DNA of 35,505 bases from Rubripirellula sp. (GCA_012270065.1 JAAXJB010000008.1:19105-54609); one strand, 5' to 3'; positions 16,092-25,145 are shown, numbered from the stretch's first letter. The notes: generated by a model from the letters alone, not told the origin. Numbers and translations: made by a program.

Positions 16092-19000
16092 TTACTCGGA
16101 CTCACTTCCAAAACAGATCACGGATCCATCGAGGGTTGACAGAAACAGTTTGCCCTCGGCACCCGCCAGTGAGTCCCAGCCGGGTAAGACAGGGAGTTCT
16201 ACTCGATCCTGTATCTTGCCGGTATCGATGTTGACCGAAAGCAGAAGTGCCCCATCGGTGCCATTGAGGACACGGTCCTGTTGTGCCAGCAGCTGCTGTA
16301 CTTCTTCATCCTTTTCGGTGAGTTTCTGGAAGGTCGATTCCTCGTCAATGATGTCCGGTGGACCGGCAATGAACAGTCTGCCACCGGAAAGCAACATGGA
16401 ACGAACATAGATCGGCACATCCTCTGTCCACTTGGGATCGACCAGGCTATTACCAGGTGTGTTCGCGTTCCCACCTTTTTTCTTGCCCGAGTACTGAAAA
16501 GCCATTCCGACTTTTCCCTCGACCAGCTTCGCCCCTTCGACGGTACCATCATTACGATTCAATCCCAGATCACGTGCTGTTCCATCATCAAAGCTGACGG
16601 CAAGTGCCGCGTTGCTCGAAATCTCTGACCCATCCTTGAAACGTTTTGCAATCTGTTCCGCATTGGCTGCCAGAAAATAGAGACGCACTTCGTCGATAAT
16701 GCCGGTGAATTGGGGATTGGTATAATCGCCCACCGCGGAGGCGCCGTCGGTACCAATTTCCATGGGTTGCAGAGGATCAGTGCTGATCAGCGCAGTTGCT
16801 TTGCCGGTGCCAGACAGTTCTCCATCAACGTAGATCTTCATCGTCTTGTCATTCTCGAGGACTCCCACCACATGGTGCCAGCCTCCGATGATTCTCTGCT
16901 TGGCGGTCACGGTGGCCAGCTTGTCGCTTGACCGGATATGAAATGCGGGGCGACCGTTTTTCAGTGACAAAGCGAATCCATCCGCAGGTCCACCACGGGC
17001 GATGATTACACCCTGGGGGCGAGTGGAAGTGACCCACGCTTCGACCGTGATGGGTTTGTCAGCCGGGTTGAGACTGGCAGATTTCTGAAATTGAGTGAAC
17101 GTCCCTGTGGGACCGGCTTTCTTCTTTCCAAAATCTTTTGGAATCTCGGGTGGATTTGGCTCTGCAGCAAAAAGTTGGTGCTCCAAAGTGGTTGTCCATC
17201 GCAAATACTCGGGTTTGCGGCCATAGCCAAAGACATAACCATTTCCATTGACGAGCAAACGTCCTGAAGGTGCAAAACGTCCCGCCTGATAGTAGCCACC
17301 ATGACCTCCGGCAAAACTCTGGCCGAGCACCCAGTAAGAGCGATGGAACCACGTTTCATCGAGGAAACCCATGGGTGCGAAAATGTGGGCATCCTCGCCC
17401 CGTTGTTTCGATGCCTGAGTGGCAAAATCACCGGAGTTGGGACCTATTTCCAGACGATTTCCCTCCATGTCGAACTTCTGGGACTTCATGAAAATGTGTT
17501 TGCCATCGGTGGACAGAATGTCGGGTAGTCCAACTGGCATTTGCAGTACCTGCAACTTTTCCTGAATGTTGTTGCCAGTCTCCGGATTTTTCTCGTCCAT
17601 CAGGGTTTCGGAGAGTTTTTTGCCGGTTGCCAGATCGAGACGCAACAGCCGCAGCCCGCCATCAAGGAAGATCGAGCGACCCGCAACGCAATGGACAATG
17701 TTGTTATGAATCAGGACGCTGCCATGAACTGGCCACAGGGATTCAAGTTGTTCAAAGGCCATGGTTCGGCGATCCATGGGAGCAGCCCGGTACCGCCACG
17801 CCAATTCACCCTCCGTGGACAGGCAATAAACCCAACCATCCGCGCCCCCAAAAACAACACGCCCGCGGTGAATGGTTGGTGGGGAGTCAATCCGTGCGCC
17901 GATGGTGTAGGTCCAACGCTCTGTGCCGTCTTCGTGATTCAGCGCCACCAGCGTGTGTTCATCGATTTGTGCTACGTAGACAGTTCCGTCAGCGATGACG
18001 GGTGCAGTCAGGCGACCGCCGAGATTGGCCGTCCATTTGGTTTTCACTTCACCACTGACTGGTTCTCCCATGGTTCCACTGCGATTCGCATCATGACGGT
18101 AAGTGGGCCAGTCTTTGGCTGCCTGAGTTTCATCCGCGTCCGTCAGTGGTTTTTGAAGCGCCGAGCCGACTTCAAGTCTTCCTTTTTCAGGAACCGTGGT
18201 CGGTATGGGGCGAGTTGCCGAAGGTGCAGCAAGGGCATTGAAACCGAACAATTTGGCCTCCGGATAACAGGCACAGTTATGCGGGGGAGCATAAGTCAAT
18301 CCGTTGCAGGGCATCACGCCATAAAGGCAACCACCTCTGACCCAGTGATGGATATCCCAATGTTCACTGTCAGGATCGACAAACTCAATTCCTGTGCGGG
18401 ACGGCATGAGAAAATTATCAGTTGCTTTGGCGATGTAACAGCGATGATGAAACCAATAGGTTTCGACATCCGGAGCAAATTCCTTTTCAACTTTTCCAGT
18501 ACGGGGATTCCGTCCTGTGTAGACCCCCGAGTCCCGTCCCGACGTCAGCGGTGCCAACCAGACCAACCCATTGACGACCATCAAGTCCTGAGGCGACTGA
18601 TAGCCACTGTTGGGAAAGCTGGAACCCCAGAGTTTCTCGCCACTCTTGGAATCAAAGCTGGATAGATTTCCATCACCGCCGGCATACAGCACGACATCTT
18701 CATGCAAAACCAATCGTGGCCCAAAGTTGAATGTGAATGACTGGCGTCTGGTCAGTGGTTCTGTTTGCCAGGCTGTCTCACCACTTTTCTGGTCGACAGC
18801 GACCAACCGTTCACCGTCATGGAAGTAAAGTTGAGAATCCTTGGCAGCCAGAGTCAGAGGTGAAATCCGTGTCTTGCGAGCCCAAAGTCTTTTCCCGGAT
18901 TCAGCATCGAAAGCCATCACGACACGGGGTTCTTCATTCCAGAAAAGGGAGCGAACCTTCGCCTGATCACCGACTCGCCCGTTGAGTGGAACATAGTTCT

Positions 19001-19982
19001 GGAGTTCGGCTTCGCCTTTGCGGACCACCAAAAACAGCATCCCATTTGTATGGATGATTTCTTCGGTTGCGTCACTTCCAGCGTATTCGCGAAGTGTCTT
19101 TCCATTCGCAGCGTCGATGGCTGTCACCGGTGCGTTGTAACCAAGGGTTGTGAATACAGTGTCTTCGGATGACACGAGTCGCCGTGACAATTGTGTGGGG
19201 CCACTCTTGAGCGGCCACAGGTGGGTTTGCCAGTTTTCTATGTCTCGCTTCCACAGTACCGATCCGTTGAATGCATCGCGGGCGATCAGCTTCCATTTAG
19301 GTGGCAACTGGATCGAGATACGGCTGCCTTCATCCATGATGTAAAACATCCGCCCGCCCGTTGATACCAGAGCACTCATACTCGCCATCCGGTCATGGTG
19401 CCGTGACCATCGTGGACTGCCGACCCATTGGAGGTGTCGGGGAGGTGCAACCTGATCATCATGTGCAACCGAATTCCCTGTCGCATCGTGAAGGTAATGC
19501 GACCACTCATCAATATCTTCTGGACGCGGCTTTACCGTCTTTTCCCATTTGTCACCTGACTTGATCATGGCGACGCCTCTGGGGACAAGAACACGAAGGA
19601 CTTCGTGCAGTGGAACGTTCCCAAGATCCTCGGTAATGAACAGATTGACCAGATTGTCCGTGTAGGGCAGTGTTTCACCAGAGAAATTCTCAAATGCAAT
19701 GTTGCCATACTGGCCCGCTTCGCGAACGCTTTCGCGAAGTGTTGCAAGTCGCCCTGGCTCACGGACCAGGCCCTGAATCTGTGTCGCTTCTGACTGCCGA
19801 AGCGCTGTGGCCAGCTCGCTGGACTGACTACCGAGTTCCACCACGAAACCACCCGTGAATCCTGATTCCTTCAGCAGTAAGTCCGCCAGTTCTGGTGATG
19901 CTGCATTCAGATTTGCCAACTGCTTCAGAAAGCAGAACAGGACAAACAGAACGGCGGTTGGGGCAAGTCGTGGGGTCTTCAT
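16092..19982 (-). CDS. Secreted methyltransferase-like / PQQ-propeller / LamG protein
   Basis: A 1296-aa exported protein. Signal peptide about 1-27 (LAPTAVLFVLFCFL). Residues about 30-145 resemble a degenerate class I methyltransferase (GGFVVELGSQSSELATAL, then VNLFITEDLGNVPLHEVLRV). A linker DEWSHYLHDATGNSVAHDD is followed by PQQ-type propeller blades (DAFNGSVLWKRD, DAESGKRLWARK, DQKSGETAWQ, DSKSGEKLWG). A second propeller starts near WPTYRHDANRSGT with HEDGTERWTYTIG. About residues 955-1160 are LamG/concanavalin-like (ITVEAWV, MKIYVDGELSGTGK, FTGIIDEVRLYF), inserted before the last propeller blades. ATG 19982 is chosen for the signal peptide. It likely binds rather than catalyses, since SAM is not expected outside the cytoplasm. 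First gene of the operon. Confidence 0.85.
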   Translation of the reverse strand: MKTPRLAPTAVLFVLFCFLKQLANLNAASPELADLLLKESGFTGGFVVELGSQSSELATALRQSEATQIQGLVREPGRLATLRESVREAGQYGNIAFENFSGETLPYTDNLVNLFITEDLGNVPLHEVLRVLVPRGVAMIKSGDKWEKTVKPRPEDIDEWSHYLHDATGNSVAHDDQVAPPRHLQWVGSPRWSRHHDRMASMSALVSTGGRMFYIMDEGSRISIQLPPKWKLIARDAFNGSVLWKRDIENWQTHLWPLKSGPTQLSRRLVSSEDTVFTTLGYNAPVTAIDAANGKTLREYAGSDATEEIIHTNGMLFLVVRKGEAELQNYVPLNGRVGDQAKVRSLFWNEEPRVVMAFDAESGKRLWARKTRISPLTLAAKDSQLYFHDGERLVAVDQKSGETAWQTEPLTRRQSFTFNFGPRLVLHEDVVLYAGGDGNLSSFDSKSGEKLWGSSFPNSGYQSPQDLMVVNGLVWLAPLTSGRDSGVYTGRNPRTGKVEKEFAPDVETYWFHHRCYIAKATDNFLMPSRTGIEFVDPDSEHWDIHHWVRGGCLYGVMPCNGLTYAPPHNCACYPEAKLFGFNALAAPSATRPIPTTVPEKGRLEVGSALQKPLTDADETQAAKDWPTYRHDANRSGTMGEPVSGEVKTKWTANLGGRLTAPVIADGTVYVAQIDEHTLVALNHEDGTERWTYTIGARIDSPPTIHRGRVVFGGADGWVYCLSTEGELAWRYRAAPMDRRTMAFEQLESLWPVHGSVLIHNNIVHCVAGRSIFLDGGLRLLRLDLATGKKLSETLMDEKNPETGNNIQEKLQVLQMPVGLPDILSTDGKHIFMKSQKFDMEGNRLEIGPNSGDFATQASKQRGEDAHIFAPMGFLDETWFHRSYWVLGQSFAGGHGGYYQAGRFAPSGRLLVNGNGYVFGYGRKPEYLRWTTTLEHQLFAAEPNPPEIPKDFGKKKAGPTGTFTQFQKSASLNPADKPITVEAWVTSTRPQGVIIARGGPADGFALSLKNGRPAFHIRSSDKLATVTAKQRIIGGWHHVVGVLENDKTMKIYVDGELSGTGKATALISTDPLQPMEIGTDGASAVGDYTNPQFTGIIDEVRLYFLAANAEQIAKRFKDGSEISSNAALAVSFDDGTARDLGLNRNDGTVEGAKLVEGKVGMAFQYSGKKKGGNANTPGNSLVDPKWTEDVPIYVRSMLLSGGRLFIAGPPDIIDEESTFQKLTEKDEEVQQLLAQQDRVLNGTDGALLLSVNIDTGKIQDRVELPVLPGWDSLAGAEGKLFLSTLDGSVICFGSESE

Positions 19983-20388
19983 GAGTGCAGCTCTTTGTCT
20001 GAATTCGCCATCTGCGAGGGTTGGGCCCGCGGCAGTCCGCAGGGAAAAACAATTCCGGGCAAAAATCCGGATCGTCTTGACGCTGCATTGTAACAGGCTT
20101 GCAGATTGCTGCAGTCGCGACGCGCTGGCGAATCTCATGGAAAAGGTCTCTGCTTTCCGTGGCGAGGAGTTTCTCGGGCATGGGGCATTCACGCCATTTG
20201 TGGTCTTTCAACGCCTTGCGGCAGCGAATTCTGGCCTCTCGCGGAGATGTCCATCACTGTTCATCGGGCATGCTGACTCGTTGAAACTGGTCGGGGTGTA
20301 TCGTGTTTGATTTCTGGTAAGCTTGGCGGCTGTTGGCTGTGATGAGACCTCGTTCTACAAAAAATCCACGTTCTGCTTCTGTCTGATT
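19983..20388. other. Divergent intergenic region before the operon and the aldo/keto reductase
   Basis: About 405 bases between two divergent start codons, where the operon and aldo/keto reductase promoters must lie. A minus-strand frame here continues into the PQQ gene out of frame and shows a short protein-like stretch, but it has an in-frame stop after MPDEQ and no credible start. I see no hairpin or repeat I would call. Confidence 0.4.
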
Positions 20389-21324
20389 ATGGAAACCCGA
20401 CCTCTGGCCGATACCGGCCTCAACCTTTCTGCCCTTTCTTTCGGTGCTTCTTCGATAGGGGCCGAGTTTCGTCGAATCGATGTTGGGGAGGCACTACGCT
20501 GCGTGAAGGTGGCGTTGGACAGGGGAATGAACTACATCGACACCGCTGCTTATTACGGGCGGGGCATGAGCGAGGTCATGCTGGGCCAGGTGCTGCCTGA
20601 GATTCCTCGCGATTCTTATACCCTGAGTACCAAACTGGGGCGTTACGCGCCCCAGCATTTTGATTTCAGCGCGAGACGCGTCGCTGAGAGCATTGATATT
20701 TCGCTGGAGCGAATGCGAGTCGACCATCTGGACATTGTTTTCTGTCATGACATTGAATTTGTCGAACTGGATCAGATCGTTAATGAGACGATCCCCGCAC
20801 TCAGGAAAGAAGTGGAAAAGGGCAAGGTGCGTTTCATCGGGATCAGCGGGTATCCCATGAAGATTTTTCTGGAAATGATGGAACGCGCGGAATTGGACGT
20901 GATCCTCACATACAACCATTACACACTTCAGAACGATATGGCTCTGTCTTTGGTAGAACCATGCAGAGAAAAAGGGATTGGGCTGATCAATGCAGCGCCC
21001 TTTTCGGCACGGCTGCTAACCAATGCTGTGTTGCCAGAGTGGCACAAGGCGACACCGGAAGTTCGTGAAGTCGCAGCCAAAGCCGCAAAGTACTGTTCCG
21101 ACCATGGAAGTGACATTGCCAAGTTGGCCTTGCAATATTCTGTTGCCAATTCAGCGTTCGCAAGTTGTGTGACGGGTTCTGCGAATCCTGATCGTGTATC
21201 ACAGTGGTGTGATTGGTTGGAAGAACCTCTGGACGAAAGCCTGGTGGATGGGGTCAAAGAGATCCTCAAACCGATTCACAACTGGGTTTACGTTGAAGGT
21301 CGTCCTGAGAACAACGATGGTTGA
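20389..21324 (+). CDS. Aldo/keto reductase
   Basis: A 311-aa NAD(P)H-dependent oxidoreductase of the aldo/keto reductase TIM-barrel family. The catalytic tetrad is visible: D51 in NYIDTAAYYG, Y56 in the same motif, K82 in LSTKLG and H120 in VFCHD. The barrel end shows GKVRFIGISGYP and later LALQYSVANSAFASCVTGSAN, the cofactor-binding region. The layout with IDTAAYYG and FCHDIEF resembles L-galactose/L-fucose dehydrogenase-type members, which oxidise sugars to lactones, but the substrate is unproven. ATG 20389 fits the family N-terminus; 22 upstream residues in the open frame do not. It precedes a sugar isomerase-like gene by about 240 bases. Confidence 0.9.
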   Translation: METRPLADTGLNLSALSFGASSIGAEFRRIDVGEALRCVKVALDRGMNYIDTAAYYGRGMSEVMLGQVLPEIPRDSYTLSTKLGRYAPQHFDFSARRVAESIDISLERMRVDHLDIVFCHDIEFVELDQIVNETIPALRKEVEKGKVRFIGISGYPMKIFLEMMERAELDVILTYNHYTLQNDMALSLVEPCREKGIGLINAAPFSARLLTNAVLPEWHKATPEVREVAAKAAKYCSDHGSDIAKLALQYSVANSAFASCVTGSANPDRVSQWCDWLEEPLDESLVDGVKEILKPIHNWVYVEGRPENNDG

Positions 21325-21560
21325 TCTCCCAGTCGACCCTTTCAAGGTTTGAGCTTGGCAAGTTCAGGACGCTCAATATTCCGAGGATACCGTTATTGGC
21401 TATCCATTTGAGACAGATCATGTTCATTGACTGCTTGCGAAATGGCTGAACGGATTTGTCCGGTCCAACTTGCATCAGTCACGTTTCCAAAGCACACGAT
21501 GGTCGGCTGTCCAAAATTGAAATCAATCCCATTCACCCCTTAAATCAGACTGGAATTACC

Positions 21561-22376
21561 ATGAAATCATGCATCACGATCAGCCTTGTTGAGGAAGCTC
21601 GTGGCGGTCCCTTTGTGTTATGGGACGGTCTTGAAAAGTCGATCGCTTTTGCAGCCGAACTTGGTTATGACGCTGTGGAAATATTTGCTCCGGGGCCGGA
21701 AGTGATCGATGTCGAAGCGCTTCGTTCCATGCTTGAATCGGCCAATCTCAAGTTGGCTGCGCTGGGGACTGGCGCGGGTTGGGTGAAACATCGTTTACAG
21801 CTTGCTGATCCTGATGCCGAAAAAAGGCAGCAGGCTCAGGCTTTCGTGCGTAGTATCATCGATTGTGCAGGTCAGTTCGGTGCCGCTGCCATCATCGGAT
21901 CGATGCAGGGTCCAAGCGGACAGACGGGTGACACCGAAACCGCCAGAGGATACCTTTGCGAGGCATTGGAAAACGGCGGTGCTCATGCTTCACAATATGG
22001 GGTCCCACTCATTTATGAACCACTGAATCGCTACGAAACACGGCAGTGTTGTACCGTTGAGGATGGGGTCAGCATGCTGGAGTCCTTGTCCACAGATAAT
22101 GTTCGCCTGCTCTGTGATCTGTTCCACATGAATATCGAGGAAGCCGACATTGCCAAAGCCCTGCTGCGGGGAGGAAAATGGGTCGGTCACATCCATTTTG
22201 TTGATAGCAACAGGCGTCCAGTGGGGCTCGGACATATGCAGTACGGCCCAATCATGGATGCGTTGAGGCAGATCAATTATCAGGGTTATCTGTGTGCTGA
22301 GGCCTTCCCCTACCCTGATCCCCATGAGGCAGCACGTCAAACCATGAGAGCTTATCGTTATTGGACCGGTACATGA
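21561..22376 (+). CDS. Sugar isomerase/epimerase-like TIM barrel (xylose isomerase-like)
   Basis: A 271-aa metal-dependent TIM barrel of the xylose isomerase-like superfamily (hydroxypyruvate isomerase, tagatose 3-epimerase, IolE/IolI). Probable metal ligands are E153 in IYEPLNRYE, D186 in LLCDLFHMN, H212 in GHIHFVDSNR and E247 in LCAEAFP. GHIHFVDSNR is typical of the epimerase/isomerase branch. ATG 21561 starts directly at the first strand; the 35 upstream residues of the longer frame are not family-like. Together with the aldo/keto reductase upstream it suggests sugar or sugar-acid catabolism, with no transporter gene adjacent. Confidence 0.88.
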   Translation: MKSCITISLVEEARGGPFVLWDGLEKSIAFAAELGYDAVEIFAPGPEVIDVEALRSMLESANLKLAALGTGAGWVKHRLQLADPDAEKRQQAQAFVRSIIDCAGQFGAAAIIGSMQGPSGQTGDTETARGYLCEALENGGAHASQYGVPLIYEPLNRYETRQCCTVEDGVSMLESLSTDNVRLLCDLFHMNIEEADIAKALLRGGKWVGHIHFVDSNRRPVGLGHMQYGPIMDALRQINYQGYLCAEAFPYPDPHEAARQTMRAYRYWTGT

Positions 22377-22484
22377 GCCGTTCCAACTGAGCTGGACCAT
22401 TGCCGGAATGTGCGACCTGTTTCATGCTGGTCGGCTCGTTGCCTGGTGGTCTTTTCGGGTATCAGGTCCAGCTTCCTCGGTGTT

Positions 22485-22751
22485 CTACTCATCGTCCGTG
22501 ATCATGCCATCCGGTAGTTCCTTGATTTCGGCGATGACCTGCCGTGCACGTTCGGCGTCGGCTTCGAAAGTTTGTACTTTGACGACGCCAGGTGCTTCTG
22601 CTCTGAATCCCGCAGTGAAACCTCCTGTTGCAATGGCGCGGATTCCCGCGTCCTTGAGGACCGCAACAAGAATCAGGGCTGAACTTTCCATCGCCCGTTC
22701 TGCAACGGTTACCAGTTTGGCGTTGTCCATGTCGTGTGGCTCGTTGGTCAT
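22485..22751 (-). CDS. DUF2007-like small protein
   Basis: An 88-aa protein with the DUF2007 (putative signal-transducing) pattern: LVTVAERAMESSALILVAVL, then a turn with AGIRAIATGG, then VVKVQTFEADAERARQVIAE and an acidic end. Members fold as small alpha/beta domains with no known catalytic function. ATG 22751 is preceded by a weak AAGAG. It lies 153 bases before the dsbB-like gene's stop on the same strand. Confidence 0.8.
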   Translation of the reverse strand: MTNEPHDMDNAKLVTVAERAMESSALILVAVLKDAGIRAIATGGFTAGFRAEAPGVVKVQTFEADAERARQVIAEIKELPDGMITDDE

Positions 22752-22904
22752 GGAGAATTCTCTTTGTCGGGTTAGTGTCGATCAGTGTTAAGATGGAAAC
22801 CGTTGAGTTCGTTCGAGTGCCTGGACCTGAGGTTGCTTCTGGTGATGGCATGCCCAGCGGCGGACTTCCTGCATTTTCTGTATTTCAGTCTGCCCGCAAC
22901 CTGG

Positions 22905-23519
22905 TCAAATCCGGCTTAGGAGAAGGTACTGGTCTGGGCTGTCTGGGCAGGGAGAAAAACCACACATCAGGAACGTGGACAGAATATTTGCGGCGGCGAG
23001 AAAAGTGACCAGCGCAAAGACCGCCATGACTGGTTTGCTCATGGGGCGTGGTGCCGCTGGCGAACCGAAATCAAAGTGTTTCTCAAACAGCATCATCATC
23101 CCGACCACTGCTATCGTGGCCACGAAAATTAACAATCCCCACGTGTACAAGTGCCAGCCAAACACGGGTGAACCATAGCCTGGACCATTCGGATTACCAG
23201 GGGCAACATGGAGCAGAATCTGGCGTGTTGATACCGCACCACCGAAGATGGCACTGAAAATGGTAACTGCATAATGTGATGTGCGTACACCGAATCGGAG
23301 ATTCATCATTGCACCAATCGCTACCCCCAGCATTGCCAGTCGCTGCAGCAGACAAAGCGGGCAGGGGAACTCACCCTCAGCGAATTGAATCCAATAAGCA
23401 CCGATCAAAGGAATGCAGATACCAGTGGTCAATAGAATCAGGATCCACTCGCCTGTCGTGTTTTTTATTTTTGTCAAAAGTTCAGATTCAATGGTTCGGT
23501 GATGTGATAATTCAGCCAA
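22905..23519 (-). CDS. dsbB: Disulfide bond formation protein DsbB (unusual cysteine layout)
   Basis: A 204-aa membrane protein of the DsbB family, which reoxidises the periplasmic thiol oxidase DsbA using quinone. The first redox pair and quinone-contact Arg are present in CPLCLLQR (C53, C56, R60) after TM1. The usual second Cys pair in the TM3-TM4 periplasmic loop is absent: HVAPGNPNGPGYGSPVFGWH has no Cys. A fifth TM helix (about 163-185) leads to a C-terminal tail CGFSPC (C186, C191). Counting helices from an inside N-terminus puts this pair outside. The TTG start at 23519 has AGGAA 4 bases upstream; TTG 23477 overlaps the next ORF by 4 bases and is an alternative. Confidence 0.82.
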   Translation of the reverse strand: MAELSHHRTIESELLTKIKNTTGEWILILLTTGICIPLIGAYWIQFAEGEFPCPLCLLQRLAMLGVAIGAMMNLRFGVRTSHYAVTIFSAIFGGAVSTRQILLHVAPGNPNGPGYGSPVFGWHLYTWGLLIFVATIAVVGMMMLFEKHFDFGSPAAPRPMSKPVMAVFALVTFLAAANILSTFLMCGFSPCPDSPDQYLLLSRI

Positions 23520-23629
23520 AAAATTCCTGCCGCAAGTGTCGCTGCAGACAGCAGAAAGCCAGCCTTTCGCTTGCCAGACCAGATGGCCAGCATGGTGAGC
23601 AGGGCGAGAGCGAAAAGCATGGTCATCAT
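23474..23629 (-). CDS. Possible 51-aa two-helix membrane protein overlapping the dsbB start
   Basis: A 51-aa reading frame from ATG 23629, not obvious in size-filtered scans. It reads MMTMLFALALLTMLAIW, a short basic turn SGKRKA, then GFLLSAATLAAGIFWLNYH, giving two apparent TM helices. It overlaps the dsbB-like frame by 46 bases (or 4 bases if DsbB starts at TTG 23477). The frame stays open upstream with a hydrophilic stretch rich in Ser, Thr and Lys but no ATG/GTG. AAAGG lies 13 bases upstream. It may be a small DsbB partner, or chance. Confidence 0.45.
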   Translation of the reverse strand: MMTMLFALALLTMLAIWSGKRKAGFLLSAATLAAGIFWLNYHITEPLNLNF

Positions 23630-24020
23630 CTTGCTGAAACCTTTTTCTACTTGTGCAGCGGGCTGGGTGGATTCAGAGGCATTTGGGCTCTTCGTTGATT
23701 TACGCGCCGCTTGAATGTAGCACGCATGAAACAGGTTATGTGAAACAAAACGGGATGGAAAGAAGCATCGCTGTGAACGCAGGAGTTTCGGCTGTTTTCA
23801 TGGTATGCCCGGTTTCTACGGGCGAACTGCCAGTCCTCAGATACCCAGATTTCCAGATGCTTCAGAGCAGAGGAACATGAGTGATCACAGAAAACTGGGT
23901 TTCACTCTTTTCGTGGAAAAGTGTGTCCATGCTCCTGTGGAAGGGCGTTCATGTCCATGACAGTCCTTCCTGTTGAAGTCATTGGACCATGTTAGATTTC
24001 AAACACGAAAAGCATGTGCA
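23630..24020. other. Intergenic region between the dsbB unit and a membrane protein gene
   Basis: About 390 bases with no convincing gene. A plus-strand frame across it lacks any protein-like pattern. There is an imperfect inverted element near 23935-23975 (ggaagg ... ccttcc around tcatgtccatga), possibly a transcript-end structure. Nothing else is visible. Confidence 0.4.
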
Positions 24021-25145
24021 TCATGCTTTTGAATCAGCGGAACCATCTGTCGCCGGATCGGGAGAATCATCGGAGAGGCTGGGTAATGGTGGTTCGGGAT
24101 GTATTTTTACTTCCCACAGGTCCTCTACTTCTTGACCACCTGCATCGAACCGCAGTAACAGGTAGACACCACCCAGAAGGCTTCCTGCGGCGGTGAACAA
24201 TACCACGATGGGCAGATTGGCAAGCATGTTGTTGCTGGTTTCAATCATGGCGTCGGTCGCACCGCTGAAGGCCAGAATTTGACCGCTGATTTGAATTGCT
24301 GCGGTTGTGATGCCGGTTGCAAGGATCGCAATCACAACGGTGATTCCGATGGCCAGCAGCACGTAAAGTGCCAGATGCAAGGGGCGGCGCAACAGATATT
24401 CATAGCCACGACTCAGTGAGTCCATTGTGTCAGGGTCCCGCTCGTTGGCCAGAGCCGCCCAACTCAAGGGAATGGCAATGTTTGCGCCGAAAGCCAACAA
24501 GCCACATGGGATTGCCAATAGAAGAGTGATCGCCGCCAGCATTGAGTTGATCCACGTGATGCTACCTGCGACACCAGAAAGCCAACCCGCACATAAAATT
24601 CCTGACGCAATCACAGTCGTTAATCCCAGTGGAATTACGGCAGTAAGCCAGCCGGCGAGAGTTCGAGACAGTGCGAGATGGATGGCCGACGAGAGAGGCA
24701 TCATTGGTCGGCCAGCGGCAAGGAGCCCACCTTGCCGTGACAACAGAATTGCCATTGGCGCCCAGATCATTACGGACCAGCAAATGCCCAAGGATGTGCG
24801 CCACCACGTCATCGTGGAATTTTCATGGAAGACCGTCGTTGGGTTGAGATTTTGCAGATGGTCAGTCAAAAAGGCGCTTTGCTGACCTGCTGTTGTGGCT
24901 ACTTCCGAATAATAAGCGGACACGTCTTCGGGCATCATGAATACGATCCCAATTTTCCAGACCGCAAATGTCAGGGCAACAAGCCCGAGCAAGGGTGGAG
25001 ACCCCATTGCACGCGTTATCCTGGCAAGTCTGAGACAGGGGAAAATATCAATCCATTCACGCATCTGGGCTAAAAGACCCGTTTCCAGATCATACCCGGC
25101 GTGTACCTGATCATTGTCTGTCGCTGGAGAATCGTTGGAAGTCAT
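24021..25145 (-). CDS. Multi-pass membrane protein of unknown function
   Basis: A 374-aa protein with about six TM helices (around PLLGLVALTFAVW, GICWSVMIWAPMAILL, GWLTAVIPLGLTTVIASGIL, INSMLAAITLLLAIPCG, LALYVLLAIGITVVIAILA and PIVVLFTAAGSLLGGVYLLL). A hydrophilic N-terminus contains an acidic stretch and IDIFPCLRLARITRAMGSPP. Between TM4 and TM5 lies LANERDPDTMDSLSRGYEYL. The C-terminus is rich in Asp, Pro and Ser. I recognise no transporter or enzyme motif. The start at ATG 25145 has no clear ribosome binding site. Confidence 0.75.
   Translation of the reverse strand: MTSNDSPATDNDQVHAGYDLETGLLAQMREWIDIFPCLRLARITRAMGSPPLLGLVALTFAVWKIGIVFMMPEDVSAYYSEVATTAGQQSAFLTDHLQNLNPTTVFHENSTMTWWRTSLGICWSVMIWAPMAILLSRQGGLLAAGRPMMPLSSAIHLALSRTLAGWLTAVIPLGLTTVIASGILCAGWLSGVAGSITWINSMLAAITLLLAIPCGLLAFGANIAIPLSWAALANERDPDTMDSLSRGYEYLLRRPLHLALYVLLAIGITVVIAILATGITTAAIQISGQILAFSGATDAMIETSNNMLANLPIVVLFTAAGSLLGGVYLLLRFDAGGQEVEDLWEVKIHPEPPLPSLSDDSPDPATDGSADSKA

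Noticed and set aside
19828-20211. Minus-strand 127-aa frame upstream of the PQQ gene
   Set aside because: It overlaps the PQQ signal peptide in another frame. A short protein-like N-terminus (KDHKWRECPMPEKLL) is preceded by an in-frame stop after MPDEQ, so at best it is a decayed remnant.
22408-22791. Plus-strand 127-aa ORF opposite the DUF2007-like gene
   Set aside because: It is the complement of a well-supported gene, and its Ser/Ala/Arg-rich composition is that of a shadow frame.
23653-23880. Plus-strand 75-aa ORF in the gap before the membrane protein
   Set aside because: No recognisable pattern or ribosome binding site, and it overlaps the candidate small membrane ORF region only by chance.
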